From the NCBI GenBank assembly GCA_949825045.1, contig OX463835.1:16695201-16759200 (forward strand): 64,000 bases of DNA, written 5' to 3'. The translations under genes and the position numbers were made by a program. A model generated the notes under the pieces. It was not told the DNA's origin, ran no database searches, and saw only the letters and a program-made list of their open reading frames with translations. Position 1 is the stretch's first letter. Every line of letters begins with the position of its first letter. Below, one piece after another: positions 11,831 to 22,917 of this stretch. Origin of the DNA: Argyresthia goedartella. Its lineage: Eukaryota > Arthropoda > Insecta > Lepidoptera > Argyresthiidae.

Positions 11831-13855
11831 ACAATTAAATATATTTTTCACACCTTTCATTCGGAAAAGTAAGTTTTGCTCCACGACGAGAGGGAGCAAA
11901 ATTCTACTTTTCTGTTCAAGCTACTTTTTTAAATTATTCATTGGCATGTAACATTTACACATTTGCCAATTGAACACAGATCTTAATAAAATAATCGATT
12001 GTAATTTCATCGTAGTCGATAAAAAACGAACATGTTTTAACTTTAACAACGTTGTATGAAAATTTATGTATTTATCGTAATATTTAAAAAAAATGTCACA
12101 ATAAATTATATGTTTTACTGAAATCAAATCTATCGATGATTGTTATTGTGATATAATGAATATTGATATCCGAAACCATTGTAATATTCGATTCGATTAT
12201 TTTTACATATTGGTAAAAGTACACAGGAATATTTTATCTGTGGTGACCTTTCCCTAATCCTTACAATCCGCCATTATAAAAAAAAAGTTTTGTTTACGTT
12301 GTTTGATTACTGTAAAAGTGGTGAAAGTATAATTCAAAGCACAGTTATTTAATTTTTTAAGAGAATTTAAATTTTCCTCATAGTCGGTGTGAAAAGTTGT
12401 GTGTGTCACTTAGGAGCAAAATTATTTTCGACATGGGCGTTAACGTTACGCTCAGCATTCTAACTTAGAATCCCTCGCTACGCTCAGGATTCTATCGTAG
12501 AATCCTTCCCTTCACTCTTGATTCAATATACCGCCCTCGCCGTAAATACATCATTTTGCTCCCTTGTGACACAAATAACTATTTTTGTCGATTCAGTTTT
12601 TGGAAAATTTTCAAAATAGCGGAGATGTGGGAGTTTTAAAATTACAAAAAAAACGCTACAGTCCAAACAGCTTGACGGATTTAACAAATGAGGTGTCGTT
12701 GGATTTGTGAGAGACCGTCAGAGTAAAATGCTATATAATTTTAGTGCAGTCAATAAGTTGAGTTGAAAACCGCAAAATGTAGTTTACAAAGATATTGGTG
12801 CGGCTACTTTTATAATCCATTTACGTAACCGGTGCATTCATAAGTTTGTATGTGTTATTAAATTAAAGTAAAATCGCGACCACTAATGTAAATAGGGATG
12901 AACCAATTGGATAATCTTCGAGAACCGGCTCAAATCTTCTCACCCCTTTTCAACCTTCCTGCCGTAAGGCATACCTTACGTAGCAAATATATTACAAGTA
13001 GATGTACCAAATTACATGAAATGCAGCGAACCACGAACACTTGTGCAAATGTTCAGCGATGCAATGATATTTGTAATACTGGATTACGTGAGATAATCTG
13101 TGTACAGTTCGTAGCCGACGTGTAGCCGACGCGAGTGAGCGAGACAGCGCGCGTAATTATCTAGGTACTCTGTCTTGCTCGCTCGCTTCACAACTTGGCT
13201 CAATGTCTCGCTCACTCGCGGGGCCGGCTCGCATCTATTTAATAAAACGCTATTTCAATGACAAATAGACAACGCAGAGCCGAAACCGGTGGATATATTC
13301 CAAAGATATTAATGTTATATAATTTATCCAAGAAAATAATTTTTAAAAACAACGGCGTAAGTACACATATTTTTTTCTCGAAACTTAAATAGAATCAATT
13401 GGTTTTTACATATTGACAACACTGAGTTTTGAGTCCGGTCCACACTGGCCGAATGTGGCTATCTTCATCTTTAATCTTGATATACTCATGAGAATCGACG
13501 CGAGCGCACGCCATTCTCTAGGTTCCTTTCTTTCAGCTAAAGACTTTGCTTCACCTGTATATATCTATATCCTCACTAGTGCTCCACTAAATTGACTGTA
13601 TCGGCTAAGAACGGTCCCTTCACTGTGCTTCTGCTAATATATTATGTTCGATCGAAGATCGTGCTTTTATTCATCACTGCTTCGCATCCCTTATCTACTA
13701 GCTAACGCAATCAGGCAAGGACCGCAAGGATAAATTCTCCATCTAATTTACTCTAATACACCACACTAAAGTCAGCCGCGCTCGCTGCGGCTCCTAGTCT
13801 AGTCACCACTCGTCCAGTCCGGACGCGCCATGTGTCAAAGTGGCAGTATTTTTTG
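11831..13855. other. no gene recognised
   Basis: AT-rich DNA with fragments of family H-like text (12,550-12,860) and a GC-richer patch at 13,110-13,290 containing repeated GCTCGCTC/GAGCGAG words. No coding signal I trust. Confidence 0.4.
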
Positions 13856-13968
13856 GCAGATGGTCACAGTGGTCCAATGTAGAGAAGAGGCAAAAAATGA
13901 CGTTTGCTAAGTATATGTAAATATCTACAGTAATAAAGTACTTTGACTTTGACTTTGACTTTGATGAC
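13856..13968 (+). mobile_element. LINE-alpha 3' tail
   Basis: Nearly identical to the last 110 bp of the 36-38 kb LINE: ACAGTGGTCCAATGTAGAGA, AAAAAATGACGTTTGC, AATAAAGTACTTTGAC. It ends in CTTTGA repeats. Only the tail survives, as expected of a very short reverse-transcribed insertion. Confidence 0.8.
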
Positions 13969-14100
13969 TGAACCTAGATTTTAGTATCATGAAACTTTGT
14001 ACAGGGATTCCTTACGTAGCGTAGGGTAGCACTAGGCAGAGACTTGGCAAAATCCATTCCCTGAGAGTGGCAAATGGGGGTTACAGTTTGTATGAAAAAA

Positions 14101-14403
14101 TATAGTATAAAAAACTAAAAAACACGCTTTTAAAGCACTTCGAACTAAAAAGTGAAAAATAATTTTTAATATAACCTTAAAACAATAATGAATAAAAATA
14201 CTTTTATTATTGTGAAACAAAAAGCGTCGGGCGCTCGATGTACGAAAGATATGGAACAAAGCGCTCGACGCTTTTTTTTCACAATAATAATAGTATTTTT
14301 TATTCATTATTGTTTAAAGTTAATATTAAAAATTATCTTTAACTTTTTAGTTCAAAGTGCTTTAAAAGCGTGTTTTTTAGTTTTTTTAAACTATATTTAT
14401 TTT
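14101..14403. repeat. foldback element with about 140-bp arms
   Basis: The left arm (14101-14238) and right arm (14258-14400) are inverted copies sharing AACTAAAAAACACGCTTTTA, AAAGCACTT, GAACTAAAAAGT and AACAATAATGAATAAAAA. The spacer is about 20 bp. Open frames on both strands are a by-product of the symmetry. It is probably a foldback-type MITE; its flanks show no target duplication I can define. Confidence 0.75.
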
Positions 14404-15972
14404 TCATTTTCTAGTTCGAGTGCGCGAGCCGGAAAGTAAGTAGACTGTTTTGTCAATCCCCCAAATACGAGAAATTAATTAATCCTGGCGATCCTAATCA
14501 GGTTAATGAGATAAACTTATGAAATTATTACATTGTCGCTGATTCTTGATAAGTGTACAAAGTTTGAATTGAATCTGTCCGTTTAAAGTGGGTCAAAATC
14601 GAGTCCAAAGGAGTCGGTTACATACAAACAAACAAACGTGATAAAAAAACTGCTAGACTTATGAAGCTAAAATTTTGCAGGCAGATAGTTTATGGGTGAC
14701 CTCTGATTACAAGAGTTTTGGGGGAACCTAGAAGCATGAAACTATGTATAGGGGTTCCTTATATAGGGTGCAATAAGAATGGATTTGCCGAAACCTTTTT
14801 AATAAAAAGCTATTTGACTGACTGACAGACAACGCATAGCACCGGTGGACCTAAAGTCATGAAACTTTGTACAGGGGTTTCTTACGTATCGTAGGGTTGG
14901 AGAATTCTTCCCATTAAGAGATTAAATATGGTGAGAAATGCCTCTTTAGCTTCAATTCTAGGCTAAACTAGACATTATAAAAATGTAGGAGAAATATATG
15001 TTATAAAAGGTCTATTAGAGATAAGAATGGCCTTTTAAAATTACCGGATACCTGTTATATACACTTAAAAATATTTTTCGCAATGCATTATTATTCAACT
15101 AAATGAACAAGTGCTCGGAGACGAAATCAGTTTCCTATATGAAACTTACACGCAAAAATAGGTAAAAAAAGGGTAATTTTTTGGTTGTTTTATTTTATTT
15201 TTAATGTTATTATTACAGGAGTTTAGTAATATTTTCTACAATTTTCTTGGTCTCGGAGCTCGGGCTGCCCCGCGGGGCTCTGCGCGGGAGCATGCGTCAG
15301 TCTGCTTCGACGCGATGCGACGGGTATTTGTTTTCTTTGTCTAATTCTCAATGCCATTGGCCTTTGTTCAGCCCTTAAGGGGGGGAATGGGGGATTACAG
15401 TTTGTATGAAAATCGAGACTTATGAAGCTGATATTTTGCAGTTAGACGAAGTCTATGTACATGAAAAGTCCTCATCAAAACTTTTGCAGCACGGAACCAA
15501 ATTTCGTTCAAATTGACTGAATTTTGAAAATTTGTGGCCTATTAGTCACAACAAATTCAGGTCTCTAGCTTTATCTACAACATAGTTACAGGGGGGTTGA
15601 AAATACCCCGACTTCCCCCTCGACTTCCTCCTTTTAGATGTTTTTCGCAACAACTTGTGTAGAATAAAGTCCATAGTTTGCCTCTCAAATTTGATTGAAT
15701 CCCGTCGATAAATAACGCTACAGAAAACTTCCTCCCTTTTCCCCACCCAAAAAAAATATCAAGGAATTTATGTGGCAATTTTCGGCAAAATCGGTTTATA
15801 AATGCGACCTGTAGGCGAGAACAAACAGAGGCATTTTTGGCCAACGTCGAAACTGGACGCTTCGCTCGCTCGGTCAAGGAGTGACTTGTTTTTTCATTTG
15901 CGACCATATTTTTCTTGGGGTAAGTTGTTCTATGGACACTGTCATTCCCCAAAATATGGTCAGCTAATTAAA
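14404..15972. other. repeat debris, no gene recognised
   Basis: Contains recurring phrases such as CATGAAACTTTGTACAGGGG (also near 13,990 and 14,860) and an incomplete family-G end at 15,893-15,972. Open frames at 15.5-16.0 kb have no domain and lie among repeats. Confidence 0.4.
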
Positions 15973-15975
15973 TGT

Positions 15976-16199
15976 GGGAAATATTAAACTGCACATGAAA
16001 AATACTGATTTGCACAGCAAATATCAGGGCAAAATGCAGCGGTAGCTTAGTTGAAGGCTTCATGTTAAAATTAACATGTAAGAACAACAAAAAATACGAA
16101 ACTTAAGTACATATAAAATATTCAAAACATAAAAAGTGTTTTTGTTGATCCTTTTTTGCTGTGCAAATCAGTATTTTTGGTGTGCGATTAATTACTAGC
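15976..16199 (+). mobile_element. MITE type A
   Basis: Inverted ends AAATACTGATTTGCACAGCAA and its complement lie near each end, with outer ends GGGAAATATT and ACTAGCC. The core ATATCAGGGCAAAATGC...GGTAGCTTA is the same as in type B. The copy has an internal deletion in the GGTAAAGGGG region. Flanking 9-mers match only 6 of 9. Confidence 0.75.
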
Positions 16200-16297
16200 C
16201 ATAAAATCACCCTGTATATTTACATTGCGGTGTTATCGCATATACTCTTAATATCGGTTAGGAAACTATACTACTTATACCTTGAAATGTTTACTTA

Positions 16298-16560
16298 CTG
16301 ACCGAGCGAGCGAAGCGTCTCTGCTTCAGCTTGGGAAAGAATGTTTTCGTATGTCCCTCTGTCCGGATTTCGGGCTGTCTGGAATTCTCCTTTAAATTTC
16401 GCATTTCTCAACCGATTCTCGTAAAATTTTGCGAGCAGGATCATCAAATTATATTGATTTTTTGTAGATTCATTTTTTGGTGATCTATCAAAATGATGGA
16501 GATTTGCTGTTACAAAGTTATTGGTGCGGCTACTTTCTTATAGTCCATGTGCTTAACAAG
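16298..16560 (+). repeat. dispersed repeat (family H), second copy
   Basis: GACCGAGCGAGCGAAGCGTCT, CTTGGGAAAGAATG, TCTCAACCGATTCTCGT and the downstream ACAAAGTTATTGGTGCGGCT shared with 24459-24900. Confidence 0.6.
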
Positions 16561-16599
16561 GTGTATTCATATGCAATGCAGCCGGATTATTTGTTTTTA

Positions 16600-16866
16600 T
16601 ACAAGATGGCATTTAATTAGCTGACCATATTTAGGGCAATGATAGAACCCATAATTATGAACAACTTTCCCCTAGAAACATACGGTCGCAAATGAAAAAA
16701 AAAATCGTCCCTCAGCACATTAACCCGATCTGCTCATTACAAGTTATTATGGGGCACTCAAAAAAGTTTTTGGTTTGCGACCATATGTTACTTGGGAAAA
16801 GTTGGTCACAATTATGGGAACTATCATTCCCCAAAATATGGTCAGCTAATTAAATGTCACCCTGTA
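16600..16866 (+). mobile_element. MITE family G, about 85-bp inverted ends
   Basis: The left end (CATTTAATTAGCTGACCATA) and right end (ATATGGTCAGCTAATTAAAT) are inverted copies continuing inward through CCCATAATT and GGTCGCAAA. Length is about 267 bp. Partial copies occur at 15893-15972, 45200-45308 and 46330-46428. It lies roughly 285 bp upstream of the PTB gene's start codon. Confidence 0.75.
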
Positions 16867-17150
16867 TTGATAAAACGATAAACTTCAAGGGATCGTGGGT
16901 GTGAGGGTAGTAATTAATGTAAAATACGAAAATTGCCTGCGTCGCTCGTGCGTCCAACAGCTCACAAAGCAACTAGTTTTTAGCTTACAATATGTATGAT
17001 AACTATTGTATTATGAATAATTTTTATTTTCTATTGTTACAGACGCTGCGCATGATGCCTACAGAATATAGACTGGTGCTAAATATTATTATCGTTTAGA
17101 CTTTAAACGTAGTTCAAGATATGTGGGAAAATTAAAAGTTGAAATCAAAG

Positions 17151-17204
17151 ATGGCAGAACACGAGGGTCCAGTGACAATTGACGATCTGCCGATTGCATT
17201 CCAG
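17151..17204 (+). CDS. PTB-domain protein gene, coding exon 1
   Basis: This gene joins six coding exons (17151-17204, 28454-28556, 29125-29251, 35764-35880, 39585-39670, 45382-45476) into a 193-residue protein. All junctions are GT-AG and the phases agree. Exon 1 encodes MAEHEGPVTIDDLPIAFQ and splices in phase 0 at CAG|GTATTA into VKYLGQ, the usual first strand of a phosphotyrosine-binding (PTB/PID) domain. That domain fills residues 17-155, followed by a charged tail. PTB domains bind NPxY-type peptides on receptor tails, so a cytoplasmic adaptor role is likely (family knowledge). The protein resembles ARH, FAM43 and other small insect PID proteins, but I cannot settle which. An in-frame stop at 17133-17135 supports this ATG. 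TTGTTACAG at 17042 could be an acceptor after a noncoding exon. Assigning this exon to the gene is inference from phase and sequence fit. Confidence 0.7.
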
Positions 17205-17424
17205 GTATTACACGCAAAAGTTTCCTTACACCACGCTCCGATGTCATAGCGTCCGTCTCTGTCCAACTGACGCGTCGAGGGCGAGAGCGAGTAAGAGTGG
17301 GAGAGGAATCGCATTCCTCGTGGACGCCAAGTTTGTAGCGTAGTAAATATTATGCATAGAGTTGAAGTTCCCATTGCTTTTTTTTTAATTTATATACAGA
17401 CACTTGCTTCTGACCCCACGCTAG

Positions 17425-17534
17425 GATACCCTATGTAGTTAGCAGCGTGTCAAATTCACACGGAAACGAAACACTCGGCCATTCACTGTGTCAGCCGTAG
17501 GAAGACAAATTACTTCTGTCCCCATGTGTGGTAA
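17425..17534. repeat. left copy of a 110-bp target-site duplication
   Basis: Starts GATACCCTATGTAGTTAGCA and ends CCCATGTGTGGTAA. It matches 19449-19558 with a single mismatch. The two copies directly flank LINE-gamma. The target includes the edge of a SINE-B remnant (17397-17430). Confidence 0.9.
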
Positions 17535-19448
17535 AGAAAGAAAGAAAGAAAGAAAGAAACATTTATTCACAAACACACAGGACACGCATATTAAACAAAA
17601 AATAAACAAAATAAAAAACATATCACAAGTGTGTCTCTGCGGCAGTGAACCGGACACTGGCTCAGCATTATGCTGAGATGTCAGACACCTACAGCGCTGA
17701 TTTTCAGCCAGCACCGTCGGTGACTCATGGAAACGTCATACCAAAAGAATATATATCTATAAACTACCTAGATTTTTGGGACAGGCGAAAGAGAAATAAA
17801 CATAAATACAAAGTGAGATAATAATGTAAACACTACCTAGATTCAGCTTCATTAATATAATATTTACAGTAAGAATTACAAACAAAACTAGATAAAAAAA
17901 AGATATGCAATTGGCATATTTATTGCTGTCACAGTGCTGGGGATTGGGATGTTTTCTGGAGCGTCAACAAATAGCCTTTAAGCATACGCTTAAAGGTGTA
18001 TCTGCTAAGCGCCCCTTGGATAGGAGGAGGGATATCATTCCAGCACTTAGACGCCGCACACTTGAAACTACCTCTGAAAGCAGCGGTTCGGTGCAGAGGT
18101 ATAATGGCCATTGCCTTGAACCTGCGCACACTTTTGGACCAAACCAGTTTATTAAAAAGGTAGGTGGGGGTTTTGTGTCTTACCACCCCGAACAGCAAAG
18201 TGGCCAAGTGCAGGCGCCGGCGTGCAGGCATGTTAAGCAAGTTAGCGGCGTTCAAGTAGGGAGTGATGTGGGACCGGGGAGGGTCTCTGAAACAAAAACG
18301 AGCACATGCGTTCTGCACTCGTTGTATGAGCCTCTTGGAACGACCACTAATGCACCCATTATACACGACATCACAATAGTTTAACCTAGATAATATAAGT
18401 GATTCACATAGGTCAACACGCAAATCGACACTAAGGTAATCTCGTATATTATATAGAACTTTGAGGCGATAGAAGCAGATACTCACAACATTTAGTATGT
18501 GGTTCTCAAAGCGCAAATTCCCGTCCATTAAAAGGCCGAGGTTGGTTGCTTCTACCACCCGTTCGATTGGTTCGCCCATGACGGCGACATTCCCGGAAGT
18601 CAGAGCTTCAAGGGTATTACGGATTTGATGTTTTGACCCAAAAACGACATATTTCGACTTGCCAGGATTAAGAACTAAACAGCTCTTGTCCGACCAAGAG
18701 GAAATACGGTCTAGGTCAGCATTTATCTTGTTTATGGCAGCAGATGTGTCTGACGGCACGCTAGAAAAGTAAAGTTGCACGTTGTCCGCGTACAGGTGAT
18801 ACTTGCAGCTCTCCATACTGTTAGTGATATCAGCGCTATACAGTATGAAGAGCAGAGGCCCGAGTATCGAACCCTGCGGTACTCCTCTTGTCACAGGACA
18901 AACAGAGGACCGCAGAGCACTACCATCCACCCTACGCAATGCAACTGCCTGCGCACGGCCAGACAAATAGCTACTGAACCATTTTGTAGCAGTGACATCA
19001 AACCCGTAATAAGACATCTTGGATAATAGTAGGGGTATGCTAATACAGTCGAAGGCCCTGGAGAAATCTAAAAGCACTAAAAAGTACTTTTACCAGCATC
19101 ACGAGCTTGTAAGATGTTATCGACTACATCGAGCAGCGCAGTAGCTGTCGATCGACCTTTGCGAAAAGCTGACTGCAGTTCAGGGAGTATGCTGTTTTTC
19201 TCCAGGTAATCGGAGCTGTTCGCAAACTACCCGTTCTATTATCTTCGATGCACAAGGAAGAATACTTATAGGTCGCAGTTGAGACATTTCAGTGGGATTC
19301 GGTTTTTTTGGTAACGGGGTCACCTGAGCGATTTTCCAGTCAGCTGGGAAAGTCATTGTCAGAATGCTCATATTAATAATGTAAGTCAGTACGTCTGTAG
19401 TTCTCGGTAATGTCAGAAGTATCATGTCAATATCTATTGAGTCGAGTC
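17535..19448 (-). mobile_element. LINE-gamma non-LTR retrotransposon, 5'-truncated
   Basis: Minus-strand LINE with an AAAG/CTTT tetranucleotide tail at 17535-17560 as its 3' end and a truncated 5' end at about 19437-19448. It sits inside intron 1 of the PTB gene, in antisense. A 110-bp direct duplication encloses it exactly. Confidence 0.88.
17929..19425 (-). pseudogene. LINE-gamma reverse transcriptase, frameshifted, YADN active site
   Basis: Finger motifs LRPISILP and then QSAFRKGRSTATA are read in two frames, with shifts at about 19205 and 19080. After these a 382-codon frame carries LLDFSRAFDC, TRGVPQGSILGPLLFILY and YHLYADNVQLYF. The catalytic motif should be YADD; here the second Asp codon (18781-18783) is AAC, giving YADN (residues 96-99). 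In reverse transcriptases this Asp binds metal, so the enzyme would be inactive. The C-terminal part has the LINE pattern LILSRLNYCDVVY and VQNACARFC. The endonuclease and any first ORF are absent. Confidence 0.88.
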
Positions 19449-19558
19449 GATACCCTATGTAGTTAGCAGGGTGTCAAATTCACACGGAAACGAAACACTC
19501 GGCCATTCACTGTGTCAGCCGTAGGAAGACAAATTACTTCTGTCCCCATGTGTGGTAA
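19449..19558. repeat. right copy of the 110-bp target-site duplication
   Basis: See 17425-17534. The copies differ at one base (GCAGCG versus GCAGGG) and end together at GTGTGGTAA. Confidence 0.9.
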
Positions 19559-19575
19559 GACCCCATCATCATCAT

Positions 19576-19806
19576 TCAGCCCACATTGACCCACTGCTGG
19601 GCATAGGCCTCTTCTCTAAAGCGCCAATCTCCCCGGTCCTGTGCCAATCGCACGCAGTGGGATCCCGAGGACTTGATGATATCGTCGGACCATCGGGCTG
19701 GTGGTCTGCCCACTGGCCTTGTCGCTCCCCGTGGCCACCACTCTGTGACTGCTTTGGTCCACCGTCCGTCTTCCCGTCTAGCCAAGTGTCCCGCCCTGCG
19801 GAAACT
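19576..19806 (-). pseudogene. RTE-like LINE C-terminal fragment
   Basis: Translates as [20 protein letters not shown], then [14 protein letters not shown] and a tail ending YAQQWVNVG. This is the typical C-terminus of RTE-type (craft-like) insect LINEs. Its upstream partner is probably 20857-21094, which ends where this begins in the family's protein order; the DNA between them was inserted later. Confidence 0.75.
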
Positions 19807-20328
19807 TGGACCGTTTACCGCCGTCATATCCGCATGCTAGATCGTTTCCACCTCAGATGTCTTCGCAAGATAATGAATATCAGATGGTCTGATCAATGTG
19901 GGTGGCATTGAAGCCTCATGCGGCGACAGCTTCGGTGGTGCGTACACGTATCAAGGATGGAAGGAGAGCAGAGGGTCGCAAAGCACATCTTCTACTCAGA
20001 ACTTGAGGAGGGCAAGCGCAAGCGTGGCGGCAACTCCGCGGGTACAAAGATGTGCTGAAACGGCAAATGAATAAGTGCGGCATAGAGCCAAGCCGCCCTC
20101 AGACCCGAGTTCAGGGCTTTGGTGAAAACCAAAGTCCGTGACCTTGAAATTCACCGGCGCGCCGAGCTCGACACCAAGTGCGATGAGTTAAAAGCCCGAC
20201 CACCTGCGCTAACTCATTATAATCATATTAATGGTGTGCTCACATGCCTGCAATGCGCGAGGATCTTCACTAGGAAGATTGGCTACATAAGCCACATGCG
20301 AGCGCACGAGCGAGTTCAAAGCTCATGA
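19799..20328 (+). pseudogene. second RTE-like LINE C-terminal fragment, zinc-finger end
   Basis: Starts [20 protein letters not shown] and ends with LTCLQCARIF...GYISHMRAHE, a C2H2-like finger that closes this LINE class. Internal deletions and frameshifts separate the two ends. It lies in opposite orientation to the flanking RTE fragments, consistent with insertion between them. Confidence 0.65.
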
Positions 20329-20399
20329 AGCGGTCGCCATGACCGAAAATCGGTCGGACCACTTATTTATTTATCACAGTCATTGTTTTCATTTACATT

Positions 20400-20795
20400 A
20401 ATTATAAAAGGTGTGGTCGATTGGTGGGTCGCCGTGTCCATCGAGCTCCATCATTTTTGACTCCTCTTTAATGGCGTGCTCGATACATTTGGTCCATGAC
20501 TTAGAATGTATTTTTCTTAAGCCTTCACTTATCAACTCCTTAACTTCCGCCATTTAAAACTTTTGTTGTTTTTGCCAACATGACCATTTAATTGCTCCCA
20601 TATTAATTCAACCCGCAATGGTATGGCGGAAGGCGTAATATTATGACATTTTTCTTGGCTGCCATTTCTTCAACAACTTTTTTCTTGTAGTTGTTCATAT
20701 TAATTTTTTGAAGCAGTTCCTCTTTGACCTCCCCTCCGTCAAATATTATTTTTAATTTAATATTGTATTTCCTGCAGCCATGCTTGCATATCTGC
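20400..20795 (-). pseudogene. DDE transposase remnant
   Basis: Pieces in several frames read ADMQAWLQEIQY, VKEELLQKINMNNYKKKV, LRLPPYHCGLN, ELIWEQLNGHVG and a C-terminal SWTKCIEHAIKEESKMMELD. LPPYHC...N followed by E.IW is the final catalytic block of IS630/Tc1-like DDE transposases found in arthropods. Stops and at least three frameshifts make it a dead relic. Exact family uncertain. Confidence 0.6.
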
Positions 20796-20856
20796 CTTCC
20801 GCCAGGTCATGTTAGGCACTTTTTCAGCGAGTCTGGAATCTCGATAGAGATCTCCA

Positions 20857-21094
20857 ATCTCGTCATCCGTTTGCCTACATCTGCGACCTTCGTTTTCCGT
20901 CGAATTTCGACGTTTGGCACACGCTCAACGAGAGAGATACCCAACATGGAACGCTCCATCGCTCTTTGTGCTACTTTTATAGTATGCACATTATGCTTTG
21001 TGAGCGTCCATGATTCGGCTCCATAGGTGAGGATGGGCAGGACACATTGGTTATACACCTTGGTCTTTAGGCATTGTGGGAGTGAGGATTTCAA
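20857..21094 (-). pseudogene. RTE-like LINE fragment
   Basis: Reads LKTKVYNQCVLPILTYGAES, WTLTKHNVHTIKVAQRAMER and VADVGKRMTRLE, the conserved segment upstream of the AGH.ARR block. The match stops at RLE (about 20857), where the inserted DDE relic starts. The continuation is at 19576-19806. Confidence 0.75.
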
Positions 21095-21320
21095 GACATC
21101 ACTTAATTCCCCGAAATCAGCTTACCCTAATCCGAAGCGTCTTTCACCTGTGCATTATCATTTATTCATATATGATCCTATCCTAGTACTTTTTCTCTCA
21201 CCTAGCATGAGTATGTGTGAAAGATAATGTTATATCAGTCATTCATGATCAGAGTCAGTTATGATCATAGATAAGATAAGACTCAACAGAAAATGATATT
21301 TTCAAACTAATATTTTACCA

Positions 21321-21985
21321 GTGCGTCAAAAATGCTTCTACTACTGCAGAATCTTTCGCAAAGAGTTGGGGTGGCTTCCGATTCGTCTTCGCCGAGACTC
21401 TCATATTCTTTTTTATCTTTTCAATATACTGAAAAATCTGCGCTACCCCAGCTACCTTCGAGACCGCTTTGAGTATCTCTTTTCAAGAGATCGGCAACGG
21501 AGATCTCACACGGTCTCACTCTTAGCCACTCCAAGGCATACCACTTCCGCATATGAGCACTCCTTCAGGTTGCAGGCGGTCCGACTGTGTAACGCACTTC
21601 CTTGTGCGATAAGAGACAGCCCCACTCTTTTCGCTTTCAAAGACCGGGTAAAAGAGCACTTCCTCTCTCTTTTGTGATAGTTGTAGTATGTATATTATTA
21701 TTATATGTAAACTATATGTACAGGTTTATGTATGCATTGATACTTTTGGTATATACGAATATGTATTTTATTTACCGTATTTTATAGATATTTAATTTAC
21801 TTATATGTAAAAAACTACTAATAAAATTATTATTGTCTAGATATTATGCACTGCCTACCCTTTATTGTTAAAATTTCCTGTCATGCCTTGGTTTGCTGGA
21901 AGAAATCTCTTTTTAGAGATAAGCTCGCCTTTGCACACATGTTTTCTCTAAATATATCTTTTTAAATAACTGTGTTCAATAAAGA
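21321..21985 (+). mobile_element. LINE-beta 3' copy with C-terminal ORF
   Basis: The coding end (21345-21677) reads RKELGWLPIRLRRDSHILFY, RFEYLFSRDRQRRSHTVSLL and YEHSFRLQAVRLCNALPCAI, closely matching the LINE at 32.2-33.7 kb. The 3'UTR has the family hairpin (AATCTCTTTTTAGAGATAAGC) and ends AATAAAGAATTA. 5'-truncated at about 21325. Confidence 0.85.
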
Positions 21986-22353
21986 ATTATGAAATCCTTC
22001 TCGTTAACCGTAACACATACATTATACCACAATACAAAGTAAACTATCCCTTTATTAGTATTTCAACACAGCAAAACTGTCACATTTATAATTTTCCAAC
22101 AAACATTCCAACCATTGTATGTCACCCATGCAAATCACAGCCATACATTACGGTAAATGTGGTATTGAGGCCCGGATATACAAGCCACAACCCAGAGTTT
22201 AACCACAGATTACTAAATAGTTATTATGTAAGTTTAACGTCCACTCAAAATCATCCTGTCACAGTCGCGCTCAGGAAATAACAGCGCCAGGGGGGTAATG
22301 CTACTATTTGACAAGCCTCACACAAGCATATCGCAGGATCAGTAGTATAATAT

Positions 22354-22835
22354 GGCTTGTGTTTAATGCGATTAATAAAAAAAACGAAAATTTACTAACA
22401 ATAAATTCGATATGACTGCCAGAATTAGTAAATTATCACCAAACTGTGTTTGGATAAATGATCACCAAACTTCTTATTATGTTTTATGTGCTTAAGGTTA
22501 TATTTTAAGTATTTTTGATGTCCTTACATGTTCAACCTAACACGAAGGATAAACGGGGCTTCGCTTTGGTCACCCCCTTTACCCTTCACCTAAGCTACCG
22601 CAGTATTTTGCCCGGCCCCGATGCTTCCAACCATAAGCCTCACACAAGTCTATCGCAGGCTCGGAAGTCACGTTTCATCGAGTCGGGAGAGAGAGAGATA
22701 GCGCGACCCTGCAATAGGCTTGTGTGAGGCTTGTGCTTAGTAGCATAGAGGGCCTGGTATTATCTGCAACTTTTGGTGATCGTTTACCCATTTTGGGTAA
22801 GAAAACAATATGTGGTGATCATCATATTTGTTGCC
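22354..22835 (-). mobile_element. MITE type B inserted in MITE-C, perfect 9-bp duplication
   Basis: Flanked by GTATAATAT at 22345-22353 and 22836-22844, an exact 9-bp target duplication. Ends are GGCTTGTGTTTAA and ATATTTGTTGCC (plus strand). The shared core is inverted (GAAGGATAAACGGGGCTTCG, CTAAGCTACCGCAGTATTTT). It is itself interrupted at about 22614-22758. Confidence 0.88.
22614..22758. mobile_element. short MITE-C-like element nested in MITE type B
   Basis: The inverted pair CATAAGCCTCACACAAGTCT...CGCAGG and CCTGCAATAGGCTTGTGTGA...TGTG lies near the ends, with outer TGCTACTA at the right. It interrupts the type-B core between ATTTTGCCC and TGCAACTTTTGG. It belongs to the same end family as the outer element 22299-23890. 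Confidence 0.7.
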
Positions 22836-22917
22836 GTATAATATTGGGCAGTCTAGGACACTTTTCACAAGTGTGAGAGAATTTCCCTGAATCGTATTGG
22901 GCGAGCTAGGATACTTT

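Noticed and set aside
15546..15987. Overlapping open frames of 60-125 codons on both strands.
   Set aside because: No domain, no splice context, and the region is repeat debris beside MITE A and family G fragments.
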